Below are positions 1-10,495 of a stretch of DNA of 64,000 nt, piece by piece. Numbering within the stretch: position 1 is the stretch's first letter; each line of letters opens with the position of its first letter. The notes beneath the pieces are model-generated. The model did not search any database, was not told where the DNA came from, and saw only the letters and a list, made by a program, of their open reading frames with translations. Source of the DNA: Astragalus membranaceus (taxonomy: Eukaryota > Streptophyta > Magnoliopsida > Fabales > Fabaceae); contig CM076847.1 in NCBI GenBank assembly GCA_039519185.1, positions 83,675,100-83,739,099 on the forward strand, in the 5' to 3' direction. A program made the position numbers and the translations under genes.

Positions 1-950
1 AGAAACAGATTACAAGATTGAAGAACAAGATTGAAAAACAAAGATTGAAAAAGAAGAAGAAGAAAAAGAAGAAGAGGGAAGGAGGTAAGAGGTCAGACTT
101 ACAAGCAAGACTCTCTCTGACTTCTCTCTAGACTAGTGATTGTTGGTGTAATTAGGTGTGCTTCTAACAAATGCCTAAGCACGTTTAAATAGAAAAAAAT
201 ATTGAATAGTAGCCGGTTACTAACCGGAATGAATAGTAAAGGAATTCAAGAAATAGTAATAGTGCTATTTGAAAAGCATATTCTAAGAGAATATTCCTGC
301 TTTTGATGACTAAGCACTATTTTCTTTTCAGTGGATTTGATGGAAGATGCCATATGTTTTTTGGCATGATTGTCTTTGATGAAGATTGAAGATTCCTCTT
401 GTCTACCACTTGCCTTCCGACATGATTGACAGGATGGAAAGTGATTGAAGATACCTTTTGTTTGTCACTTGTCTTTTGGCATGTTTGTCTTGAAAATGAT
501 GAAATAATTGAAGAATGACAGGGGCATATGCCCCAAAATAGTCGTCGTCTTCATTTTGGGAAAGATTGCCATCTGATGATGGTGATGAGGGGAGAACTTG
601 CATTCTTCTGACTTTCTATGAAGAAGAAGAAGCTTGCTCCTTTCCAGATCAATATCTTCAGAAGCTAAAGCTGCAAGAGATGCAGGAAAGCTAGCCAGAA
701 TGATAAAAAAATTGAGGCCACCATTTTGATAAAACTTATTTGAGAAAAGACAGGAAAATTTTGATAAAAACAATTTGAAGATCGATTTGGAAAACATTTT
801 GAAAAACATTTTAAAAAACATTTTGAAAAGCATTTTGAAAATTGAGGGTGAACGAGCAATAAGGGTTTGAGAGGTAAATATGGTGAAATTGGAATTTTTT
901 CTGGGTTTATTGCAATGTTTGGGGGTTATAGTAACAACAAACAGATTAGG
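1..950. other. Unassigned sequence left of the pararetrovirus remnant
   Basis: No gene is recognisable. The first 90 bases are purine-rich (AAG/AGA runs). From about 340 to 500 a loosely repeated phrase containing TTGATGAAGATTGAAGAT and TGCCTT/TGTCTTTTGGCATG occurs twice. On the minus strand an open frame runs through 465-1073 directly downstream of the RNase H remnant, so part of this stretch may be the continuation of the viral polyprotein or viral intergenic DNA. I cannot set the boundary. Confidence 0.4.
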
Positions 951-2679
951 GTTTTTTCTTCCCTTTCCTCGTGAGGAGGAAGAGAACTTAATTATTTCCC
1001 TGTAAATATTCACGAGTGAGGTAGTCAGGGAGAGCATTGTCAGATCATTTAAGATATTCAATATCAAAATCAAATATACTTAGAATAGCTTGCCATCTGG
1101 CAAAAATATGTTTTGATGCAAGATTTTTGACATCTTTTTGTAAAATATATTTTGCGGATTTAAAATCAACCCGAACAATAAATTTTTGATTAAGTAAATC
1201 AAATTGAAATTTTGAAATAGACAAAACAATGGCTAAAACTTCCTTCTTGACAGCAGAATATTTTTGCTGTGCAGGGTTCAGTGTTTAGAAGTAAAAGCAA
1301 TGATTTGTTCTTTTCCAGAAACCTTTTGCTTTAAAATACCACCGTAACCAATGTGAGAGACATTAGTTTCGACAATTTTAAAGGCTTCAGGGTTGGGAAG
1401 ATACATACAAGGAAGTTCCCTGACACGGGACTTGATCTGTTTGACAACATTAGTATGAACATCTGTCCAAGGAGAAGGATCATTTTTTAGACGATCGTGG
1501 AGAGGTTTGATGATATTGCTAATTTGCGGAAAGAAGTCTGAGACATAGTTAAGAGATCCTAGAAACCTTTGCAACCGGGTTTTATCAATGATTTGATTGG
1601 GAAATTTATCAAAACTCAGTAGCTCTACTGGTAGGGACAACTGTTCCTTGGTGAATGTTATGACCAAGAAATCTAATTTTTGTTTGGAACAAACTGATTT
1701 TTGTTCAAGAGACAGCAAGACCATTTCTCTTGAGAATAGAAATAAATATGCTGATATGTTTGAGGTGCTGGTCAAAAGATTGAGAATAAATTAAGACATC
1801 ATCAATATAGACAATGGCAAATTTTGAATAAGGATTAAAAATCTCATTCATGATTCTTTGAAATTCAGAAGGAGCATTTTTTAATCCAAAAGGAATGACA
1901 TTCCACTCGTACTGACCGAATGGGACGGTGAAAGCAGTTTTATACCTATCTTCTTCTTTTATTTGGATTTGCCAAAAACCAGATTTCATGTCAAATTTAG
2001 AGAAGATCTTTGCATCATGAAGTCTCTTAAGGAAATCTTTTTTGTTAGGAATATGGTATCTAATCCAGCAAAGAGCTTGATTGAGAGGTTTATAATTAAT
2101 GACAAGTCTGGGAGTCCCTCTTTCGATCTCAGCCTGTTTATTGACATAAAAGGCAGAACAAGACCAATGACTTTTACTCTTGCGAATAAGACCATTTTTT
2201 AAAAGGTCTTTGACCTCTTTTTGACAAACAAGGAGGAGATCTTGATTCATTTGAATCGGCCTAGCTTTGGTAGGGATTTGTCTATCTTGAAAGTCCTTTT
2301 CATAAGGAAGTTCAACTATGTGGCGCTTTCTTTCCCATAAAGCATTAGGCAAGTCAAAACAAATGGTAGATTGGATCTGTTCTAAGAGACTTTTAACCTT
2401 AAGTTGACTATCATTCCTTTGCAACTTATTGTCAATGTTCCTGGAAGATATTTCTTCTTTAAGAAATTGATTTGATTTTCTTTATAAGAGATAGGGTTCA
2501 AGTTTCTAATAAAAGGTTTTCTTAGAAACTTAAAGATAACGGGTTTCCCCAAATGCTGGGCTATTATGCCATCCCCTGTTATTTGAAAAGGAAAAAGTGA
2601 TCTTATGAAGCGAGTTCCTAAAATCACTTTGTTTTTCAAATCCTTAACAAGTAAAAAGGATGTATTAATAGCCTCAGGA
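950..2679 (-). pseudogene. Endogenous caulimovirus-like (pararetrovirus) polyprotein remnant: protease edge, RT, RNase H
   Basis: Minus-strand frames 1705-2424 and 1278-1775, with related sequence at 950-1277 and 2382-2696, match the layout of a Caulimoviridae polyprotein: end of the protease region, reverse transcriptase, then RNase H. The RT motif YIDD lies near 1796-1809, and the palm region has the usual FDMKSGFWQI and PFGLKNAPSEF blocks. The copy is dead. There is an in-frame TGA at 1705-1707, a frame change near 1610-1625, a stop between the RT and RNase H blocks around 1275, and the aspartic protease triad is not visible. No LTRs flank it, unlike a gypsy element. Such sequences are known as endogenous pararetroviruses, integrated by illegitimate recombination. 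The genus is undetermined. The right edge is cut near 2680 by an LTR-like sequence. Confidence 0.75.
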
Positions 2680-2684
2680 AATAG

Positions 2685-3204
2685 TGTAACCCCCAAATAA
2701 TTTAATTATTTATTTAATTGAATTATCTAAGTATTTTATTAGTATAGTCATATTAAAATAATAATACGATGTTTTATTTAAATCAGGGAGTGGTGTTTAG
2801 TAATTAAGTGAATAGTAGAAGGGGACCCGTGATCCAAGAGCCCGATGGCATAGGCGCATAGTGAGAGTATTAGCTAGGGTTTGGATATTGCGCATTTTTG
2901 GAGGAAAAAGAAAGGAAGATTTCGAAGAGAGAAGGGAAGGGTGGAGGCGCAACCAAGGAAAAAGAGGAGAGGAGCTCTTGTTGCTGTGGTTCTTTGGAGT
3001 CTTCGTGCAAGGGGAACTCGTATTCGGCAAATCTAAGGTAAGGGTGGGTTCTACCTTTATAATAGGGTGTATGATGGGTGTTATGTGGGAGATAGGCTCT
3101 ATGTTTGTCCCTTTGATCTTGTTTGGGTTGATTTGGTGATGTTTTGATTGTATTCATAATAATTGCAATTGGTGTTTAGTGAATTGATCATGATGAAAAC
3201 TTTC
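2685..3204. mobile_element. Probable solo LTR (about 520 bp) with 5-bp target duplication AATAG
   Basis: The segment begins TGTAACCCCC, a usual plant LTR start, exactly where homology to the viral polyprotein ends. It is preceded by AATAG (2680-2684), and AATAG recurs at 3205-3209. The interior is AT-rich, then G/A-rich, with a splice-donor-like AAGGTAAGGG near 3035, as seen in many plant gypsy LTR/leader regions. The right end reads ACTTTC just before the repeat rather than a clean CA, so one terminal base may be lost. The orientation and family are not determined. Confidence 0.5.
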
Positions 3205-3205
3205 A

Positions 3206-3226
3206 ATAGAGGCCCAATCCGTAACA
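3206..3226 (-). repeat. Stub of the 3' LTR of the Tat element
   Basis: ATAGAGGCCCAATCCGTAAC matches the outer end of the right LTR (ATAGAGGCCTAATCCGTAAC, ending 13197). The rest of this LTR is missing and is replaced leftward by the solo LTR at 2685-3204. Read on the minus strand the LTR starts TGTTACGG. Confidence 0.75.
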
Positions 3227-3240
3227 GTTGCCCCCCAAGT
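3227..3240 (-). promoter_or_regulatory. Polypurine tract of the Tat element
   Basis: The minus strand reads ACTTGGGGGGCAAC immediately before the LTR start TGTTACGG. This is the expected position and composition of the plus-strand primer of an LTR retrotransposon. The second Tat element has the matching tract (CTTAGGGGGTAAC, minus strand) at 51894-51906. Confidence 0.75.
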
Positions 3241-3639
3241 CGGGTCGCCTTAGGGCGGGCTAGACTTGTTGCTTTTGGAGAACCCGTAATTAACTTTCAA
3301 AACCGGGATTCCGCTCTTGTTTGTATTCTGCCCCCAAACTCCGGAGTGAGAGACTCATGTCGTGCCGAGTTTAGAGGACCGGGACGAGCTGAGGGACTCA
3401 GGTCGTGCCGAGTGACTCGAGGTGTTCGGATTGTGAGAGACTCATGTCGTGCCGAGTGATTCGTGGCATTTCGTTTATAGCTATGCCTTGATTTCCACAC
3501 CTGCTAGTGAGGTCATTGATGGGACGCGTCGTTCGAGGATGATTGGGGCAATGATGGCGCTTGAAACGACGTGCCTGCCTAGGGGCTAGCGGTGGATCGC
3601 GTAGCCTAGGCCCAGGTCCATTAGAGGCCTTTAGTTTCC

Positions 3640-3647
3640 TATAAATA
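3640..3647 (+). promoter_or_regulatory. TATA box for the antisense ORF of the Tat element
   Basis: TATAAATA lies in CCTATAAATAGGAGAGG, a strong plant TATA context, on the strand opposite to gag-pol. About 30 bases downstream is a pyrimidine-rich stretch ending CTTTGCATTGC, a plausible start site. It lies 0.4 kb upstream of the first good ATG (4055). Confidence 0.55.
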
Positions 3648-4054
3648 GGAGAGGGGACCTCCCTCACTTTGCATTGCTTTTTTGAGAATTGCTCTGCTTA
3701 CGATCTTAAACTCGTTCTTAAGCAAACTTCATCTTTCAGAGTTCCGCGGTGAGTCTCGGTGAGACCGTTGAAGTTCGTGATCCGATTCAAGTGTTGGCGA
3801 GCTTCCTGTTTTACAAGGTTAGTTCCCTTCTTCTATTTATTACTTCCAGCTTTAGTTCAAGGCCGGGTTCTCTTGGAACCCGTATTTGTCGATACAGAGT
3901 GGGGGTCGTCAGGTCGGATTCCTACTTGGTTGTGGACCCACTGTTTAAGTATCAACCTGACTCGTCAAGCCCCCATTTCTGCAGGACCGATCTGGCGAGG
4001 ACAAAACAGACTCGTCGTGTTGTCAACTTAGATCGCCACGTCCTTGCAAAAGCA

Positions 4055-6446
4055 ATGGCTTCAGGTGCTAGAGACTCGGTGGAAATTCGTACTAGTCCCC
4101 CCGGGTCGGCTGTTCCCGAGGTTCAAGATGATCTGGGCTCTGCTCCTTTGAGTTTTCACGCTGAAGACCGTTCTCCCGGGGTTCCCAGCAATGAGCTAGC
4201 GGATGAAGACAATGCCGAGATAGTGGTCCTTGACTCGGAGGAGTCCGACGTCGAGCCAGATAATGAAGAACAAGGAAGCACCAGCTGGAGTTTCGATGAT
4301 AGTGAAGCAGAGGTTGCTGAAAGTCGCAACAATGAAGACAGGCTCGAATACCACGGGGATCCCGTGTATGAGGGAGGTGATTCCGATCAATACCCCTGCG
4401 CCGGAGTTGGGCCGGTTAATGTTCTCTTATCTCAACCTCTGAATGTCCCTCGGGAGTACTCATAGGTGTCAGAAACGTTGAGGGGAATCCAGTCCGTCTA
4501 CAGGACCGGGGATGATATGAGCTTCCTCGTCAAGCGCGTTTCTAGGAAAGATCAGGTCTGGAACGTGGAGGGGATGGCCGAAGGTCAACACGTAGCTGTT
4601 TGGCCAAGATCTTTGAAATTTGTCATGTATGGAGTGACGATTCTTGACATGCATATTAGCCCCCCCTTCACCGCCTTTTAGCAAGAGGCCCTGGGGATTC
4701 TGAACCTCGCTCCCTCTCAGCTTCATCCCAACTCATGGGCGTTCCTCCGGGCTTTCGAGCTAATGTGTATTCACTTGGAGAGGCCAATCTCCTGTGATCT
4801 ATTCTTTTACCTTTTTGAGGTCAACCGGAGGCATGAGGATGGAACCAAGGATCGGTGGGAACACGTGAGTTTTCGGGCTAGGAGGGGTATTAAAATTTTC
4901 ATGCCCTATTCCGATTCCTTGAAAAATTGGAAGAACAAGTACTTCTTTGTCGAGCCTGTGAATGAGGAGGCAGTGAGGCACGTCGGTAAATATGCTGCGA
5001 ATGGGGAATCCCTGGAGTCCACCAAGTTTCAAATAGGGTGGTCTCTTTCCCATTTCAATCGACGACCTCACACCTATACTGTGAGTTTAAGCCGGCTATC
5101 CCCGGTTGATCAGGACTCTTTAGCGATCTTGACCAACTTCGCCGACCTGATTATCCACCGGGATCCCAAAAAATTCGGGATTGATGTAGCTCGATTGGTC
5201 GGGGCGGGCTCTAAGTCTCAAGTGGCGGCCGTGCTTGGTAGGTTTTTGATAGCCAATACCGCCTATAATTTTTCGATTGCCGTCTCTTTTAACATTGCTT
5301 CTTTTCCTTGTTTTGCAGACAGCATGGGGCCTGACAAATTCTCCCCCTTGAGGGCTATTGCGGAAAGGAAGGTCGGGGTCCAGCAGAAAGATCCTCCCCG
5401 GAATGAGCCCGTTCTTGCCGTTCCGATCAACACTATCACAGAGGCCAGCTTGGCCGGTGCTGAAGATCAGGCGGCTGATTTTTTACACCAGAAAAGGCAG
5501 CGTCCTTTGCCGCAAGGAGATCCTGCCTCCACTTCCCATGCTCCGGAGCAGCAGGTGCAGGCTGGTCGTGCCGGTTCTCCCCGAGCTTCAAAGAAAAGTC
5601 GCCACGGGAAGCATAAAACTTCGAGATCTTCTGGTATCTCGATAGATGGCGAGTTCTTGAAGAAGCATTTGGAGGATTCCCGGGTCGATCCGGTCGAGGC
5701 CGCTGCCAGGTTGTTTCGGCATCTGGCCGACGTTTCCAAGCTTCAAAGGGCCGAGGCTGAGAGCCAGGCGAAAGGTAACACAAGGTTCTGAAGGGTTTTA
5801 CTTGGTTTTTCTTTTGGTTAATTCCGTTCCTGACTTTCTTGTTTCTGCTATTTCAGGGGCCCTGGCAGATAGGGATACTGAACGGAAACTCCGAGCAGAC
5901 CTTCAGAAAAAGTATGAGTTGCTGTCCTCGACTCTTTCGAAGTCCCAGGAAGACCAGATCGCACTTAAGGCGGTGACAGATAAGCTTGAAAAGGAGAGGG
6001 ACTCTGCCCTTAAGCAATGCATGGAGCTTGAGCTCCGTATTTCCGAGCTTGAGAGCCAAGGGAGGCAGTCTGAGGAGGTGGTTTCCTCTTTGAAGGCCCG
6101 GATTTCCGAGCTTGAAGCCAAAATTCGGAAAGCGGGACAGGCCCATGCAGGGACTAGCGTGGATTCCTCGCTTCGGATTGTCGAGTTGGAGAAGGAGCTC
6201 GAGGAGGCACGCGCCAAGGCCGAGGACGCTGAGAAAGAGATGGTCGAGGTGGCCCAGATGGCAATGGATGTGGCTGGGGAGAGTTATGAGAAAGCGCTTG
6301 CCCAGGTCGCCGTTATTCATCCTTCTTTGCCTCTGGACCAGGGGATTCTACATGTGGAACACACAGTGGAAGGTGGGCGGATTGTCAAGCTCAGCTCCGA
6401 CTCTGAAGAGTGTGAGGTCATTTACCCTCGCCCATCCCTGTCGTGA
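4055..6446 (+). pseudogene. Antisense extra ORF of the Tat element (gypsy-type putative transposon protein), intron-containing, broken
   Basis: The longest plausible start is ATG 4055; the open frame further upstream begins at a GTG and crosses a likely intron (3819-3983, ending TTCTGCAG). The central part (about 4466-5230) carries the conserved block of plant proteins filed as putative gypsy-type transposon (Pfam Transposase_28): SQLHPNSWAF, then PISCDLFFYLFEV, then LKNWKNKYFFV. The C-terminal part (5802-6446) is a long coiled coil rich in E, K, L and R. Canonical introns fit at about 5239-5320 (GTAGGT...TTTGCAG) and 5776-5856 (GTAACA...TTTCAG); the latter restores the frame between the two blocks. 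Two in-frame TAG codons (4463-4465, 4679-4681), at least the second probably from CAG, break it. Function is unknown; such antisense ORFs have been reported in Tat elements. Confidence 0.7.
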
Positions 6447-6710
6447 CTTGTGTTGAAAAGATAGTTCTGGGTTAGTTGTTTTTTGGGTTCCGGGTGGAAC
6501 CGGTGGGGAAGAAAGCCCCGGGTTCCGGGCGGAACCGGAATTTGTAATATTTTGCCATCTTTTTGGACTTGAGGACCCGGTCGTATCCGGGGTAGCTTGT
6601 AATACAAATTTAATTGCATGTACTTCCGGTTTTATCTATCTCGGTTTAGCTTTACTCTGTTGATTTAAATTCGTGCACTTGCGTTTTGATTCGCTCAAGT
6701 GGTAGGTGTC

Positions 6711-6860
6711 CCCTTCGGGGCAGTTTACCGGGACTCGGCCCAGATCGAACTCGCCCCTTAGGGTAGTGGCAACCTCGGCCAAATAGTGCATTTGGGGCAG
6801 TTTACAGGGACTCGGCCCAGATCGAACTCGCCCCTTAGGGTAGTGACAACCTCGGCCAGC
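6711..6860. repeat. Two copies of a hairpin-forming repeat, 77-bp spacing
   Basis: The unit contains GGGGCAGTTTAC, then GGGACTCGGCCCAGATCG, then AACTCGCCCCTTAGGGTAG. GGGGC at 6717-6721 pairs with GCCCC at 6753-6757. In the second unit the partners are 6794-6798 and 6830-6834. The same unit, in amplified form, fills 52160-52820 in the second Tat element. It lies between integrase and the antisense ORF, in the 3' untranslated region of gag-pol. Confidence 0.8.
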
Positions 6861-6869
6861 TATAAAGGG

Positions 6870-7101
6870 ATAACATAAGTGATAACCTCGGTATACACCG
6901 TTCTTCAGATAGAATAAGTGATAACATCGGTAGACACCGTTCTTTAGATAAAATAATTGATAACATCGGTATACACCGTTCTTCAGATAAAATAATTGAT
7001 AACATCGGTATACACCGTTCTTTAGATACAATAATTGATAACATCGGTATACACCGTTCTTCAGATAAAATAATTGATAACATCGGTATACACCGTTCTT
7101 C
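6870..7101. repeat. 39-bp tandem repeat, about six copies
   Basis: The unit is GATAACATCGGTATACACCG followed by TTCTTCAGATAAAATAATT. Copies differ at a few bases (TATACACC/TAGACACC, CTTCAG/CTTTAG). Because 39 is divisible by three, long open frames with 13-residue repeats appear on the minus strand; I regard them as a by-product. Tandem repeats in the 3' UTR are known in Tat elements such as Retand. Confidence 0.9.
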
Positions 7102-7120
7102 GCCAAAATGTAAATCAACT

Positions 7121-8574
7121 CTAGTACTTCTTTAATTTGGTGGCGTTCCAAGTCCTTGGGATCGTCTTCCCGGCCAAGGTCTCCAACTCATAGGCACCTT
7201 TACCAGTTTTAGATACAACTCGGTATGGTCCTTCCCAATTAGGGGCAAGCTTGCCTTGCGCAACGTTCTTTAAACCGACGTCGGCTCTTCGTAAAACTAA
7301 GTCACCGACTTCAAGATCCCTAGGGATTACTTTCGAGTTATACCGTGCTGCTACCCTCTGTTTTATTATTGCTTCTTTAAGGGAAGCTTGGCCTCGGACC
7401 TCGTCGACAAGGTCGAGGTTCTCTTTTAACGCCTGATTATTGTCCTCTGGTGACATTGGGTGGAGGGTCCTCCAGCTCAGCTCTCCGATCTCTACTGGGA
7501 TTGGGATTACCGCCTCCGTCCCGTACGAAAGCCGGAAAGGGGTCTCCCCCGTTGAGCTCTGCAGGGGTGGTTCTGTAGGCCCACAACACATAAGGTAGCT
7601 CTTCAACCCAGTTTCCCTTCGCTTCATCGAGCCGCTTTCTCAATCCATTGAGGAGAACTTTGTTGGCGGCTTCTGCCTGTCCGTTCGTTTGCGGGTGTTC
7701 TACTGAGGTGAACCGGTGTTTAATTCGAAGGTCGAACATGAGTTTCTTGAAGCCTTTGTCGGCGAACTGGGTTCCGTTGTCAGTGATTACTACCTCGGGA
7801 ATCCCGAATCTAGTCATGATATTCTTTTTGAAGAACTTGATGCAGTTCCTTGCGCTGATGATGGCTAGAGGCTCGGCTTCAATCCATTTTGTGGAGTAAT
7901 CTACTGCCACTATCAGGTACTTGATCTGACCGGGGGCAGTTGGGAATGGGCCTAGGAGATCTATTCCCCACCATGCGAAGGGCCATGGCGAGGTGAGGCT
8001 GGTGAGCTCCGTAGGAGGTGCTATGTGGACCTTGGCGTGGATTTGACACTTGCTGCATTTCTTTACATAGTTTCTTGCATCGGTCTCCATGGTTGGCCAG
8101 AAATATCCTGCTCTTAATGCCTTCCGAGCTAGAGACCGACCTCCAAGGTGCTGCCCACATATTCCCTCGTGGATCTCGGCCAAGACGTAATCCGCCTCTC
8201 CTCCTTCAACGCATTTTAACAGTGGTGCGGACAAGCTTCTTCTGTATAGGTTTCCATCGATTATGGAAAAAGATGAGGCCTTCCTCCTGAGGATCTCGGC
8301 TTCGCTTGAGTCCGGAGGCTCGTCCCCCGATTTGATGTACTCCATTAACGGCGAGATCCAACCTTTGCTTTCCTCAACCACATTGACAGAAAAATTGGTC
8401 TCCGGGTTTGGGAGGACGCTTGGCTTGCTCAGCGTCTCCTGGATTATTGACCGGTGGTTCCCTGGAATTTTGGTGCTGGCGAGCTTGGAAAGAATGTCCG
8501 CCCTGATATTTTCTGTCCTGGGAACGTGTTTAACCTCCGTAAACACGAAAAAGGAAAGCAGTTCCTTGCACACG
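7121..8574 (-). pseudogene. Integrase of the Tat element
   Basis: The main frame (7437-8573) holds the HHCC zinc-binding region (HEGICGQHLGGR... then CSKCQ) and the DDE catalytic core, with the first Asp in WWGIDLLGPF, the second in VVITDNGTQF and the Glu in HPQTNGQAEAANK. The C-terminal part continues in another frame (7121-about 7558) with GETPFRLSYGTEAV and a GKLAPNWEGPYRV block typical of gypsy integrase ends. A one-base change near 7556-7565 separates them. No chromodomain is visible, as expected for the Tat lineage. It would integrate the cDNA, but the frame breaks rule out a working product. The minus-strand stop is at about 7121. Confidence 0.88.
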
Positions 8575-9060
8575 GGTTAAACACCTCTGCAAGGTCGGGT
8601 CTTTAGCTTCGTACTGTTTCCCGATTTGAGAGACTACCAACAATGAGTCGGTGTTTAAAGAAAGTCGAGTAACTCGGAGGTCGATGGCCAGTCGGAGTCC
8701 TGCTATGCATGCCTCGTATTCTGCCTGGTTGTTTGAGGTAGGGAAACCAAACGTGAGTGATACTTCGATTACAATGCCCGTCGGGCTTTCGAGCATTAAC
8801 CCTGCACCACTCCCTTTTGGATTTGAGGATCCATCTACATGGAGCGTCCACAACCCGTCCTCAGGGTCGGCGGGTGCCATTTCCGTGATAAAGTCGGCCA
8901 GTATCTGAGCTTTCATGGCCGATCTTGTTTCGTATTTGATTCCGAACTCAGAGGGTTCTACTTCCCATTTGATCATTCGTCCTGCTAAGTCGGGTCGGTG
9001 CAGGATCTTCCGGATTGGATAGTTTGTCCATACCACGATTTGATGAGCGAAGAAGTAAGG
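8575..9060 (-). pseudogene. Second RNase H-like domain (aRH) of the Tat element
   Basis: The frame has LHVDGSSNPKGSGAG, then NNQAEYEACIAGL, then LNTDSLLVVSQI, the D-E-D arrangement of an RNase H fold distinct from the first RNase H that follows RT. A second RNase H placed between RNase H and integrase is diagnostic for the Tat lineage. A TGA at 9061-9063 separates it from the upstream domain in the same frame, and a frame change near 8573 separates it from integrase. Confidence 0.82.
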
Positions 9061-9063
9061 TCA

Positions 9064-10495
9064 GAGACGGCGTGCCGAGACGAGCAGAGCAAAGGCGATT
9101 TTTTCTATTTTCTGATATCTAACTTCTGATCCCTGTAAAGCTTTGCTTACGAAGTATACCGGACTCTGACCCGTTTCTGTCTCCCTGATGAGTACGACAC
9201 CAATGGTCTCTTCCGAGATGGCTAGGTACAGGAATAAGTCTTCCCCTGGGCTTGGCCGAGTTAAGATCGGTGGTTCGGTCAAGACTTTTTTGAGTTGGGA
9301 GAGGGCCTCGTCCCGCTCCGGGGTCCATTCGAATGTTGCTTCTTTCTTAAGCAGTTTAAACAAAGGGAGTGATTTGAAGGCGGCGTTGGAAATGAAGCGA
9401 GATAGTGCAGCAATCATGCCGTTGAGCTTTTGGAGTTCTTTCTTGGTGGACGGGGTTTGCATTTCCGTTACAGCTCGGCATTTATCTGGGTTGGCTTCAA
9501 TGCCCCTTTCTGTGAGATAGAAACCAAGGAATTTCCCAGCCCGGACCCCGAAAGTGCATTTTTCCGGGTTCAACCTCATATTGTTTCTTCGGATTTCAGT
9601 GAAGATATCTTCCAGATCGGTTATGTGGAGGTCTTCACTTTCGCTTTTTGCGATCATGTCATCGAGGTAGACTTCCACGTTACGGCCGATCTGCTTTCGG
9701 AACACCTTGTTCATCATCCTTTGATAGGTGGCCCCCACATTTTTCAAACCAAATGGCATGACCCGGTAACAAAAATTACCGCGGTCAGTCATGAAGGCCA
9801 TCTTCTCTTGGTCGGGGGGGAAACATCGGGATTTGGTTATACCCGGAATAGACATCCATGAAAGATAGTAAACGAAAACCTGAAGCATTATCGACGAGCC
9901 GATCAATGCTAGGAACAAGGAAGGCGTCCTTAGGACAGGCCTTATTAAGATCGGTATAGTCAACGCACATTCGCCACTTTCCATTGCTTTTCTTAACAAG
10001 TACAGGGTTCGAAAGCCAAGTTGTATATTTGACTTCTTTTACAAAATCAGCTTTAATTAAATCATCTACGACCTTGGCCGTAGCAGCTGCTTTCTCCTGG
10101 CTTTGAGCTCTTTTGCGTTGGGCGACCCACTTAGCCCCGGGATTAACTGCCAGTTGGTGACAGCCGACTTCAGGGGGGATCCCAGGCATGTCTTTTGCCG
10201 ACCAAGCGAAGAGATCGGCGTGAGATTTCAGACAGAGGGCGAGCTTTGCTCTTACTTCTTCAAGGAGATCGGATCCGATCTGGACAGTTTGGGTCGGGTC
10301 CTCTCCCAGCTGGATCTGTACGAACTGTCCATCAGGTTGGGGTCGCCTGATTTTCTTCTTCAGCTCCCGTTCCAGCTCGTCATCACTCTCTTCCTCAGAG
10401 CTATCAGGATCATACCTCGCATCGAGGTCTGTGACGTTGACCTCGGCAGCTCGACCGCTTCTCTTCTTTTTTGGGTCTTTCTGAGCTTCTGCTTC
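9064..10495 (-). pseudogene. Reverse transcriptase and first RNase H of the Tat element
   Basis: The N-terminal palm (9785-10189) has NPVLVKKSNGKWRMCVDYTDLNKACPKD split by a frame change from the rest (about 9064-9813), which has YRVMPFGLKN and the catalytic YLDDMIAKS. The change lies in a run of seven G (9814-9820, plus strand); six would keep the frame. RNase H begins around 9300 (FLYLAISEETIGVVLI). Its usual DAS catalytic start is altered to AIS, a common change in the first RNase H of Tat elements. The link to the protease is broken at a G5 run (10499-10503). Confidence 0.88.

Noticed and set aside
6636..7151. 171-codon minus-strand ORF with 13-residue repeats
   Set aside because: It is the direct product of the 39-bp tandem repeat and lies downstream of the integrase stop; there is no domain.
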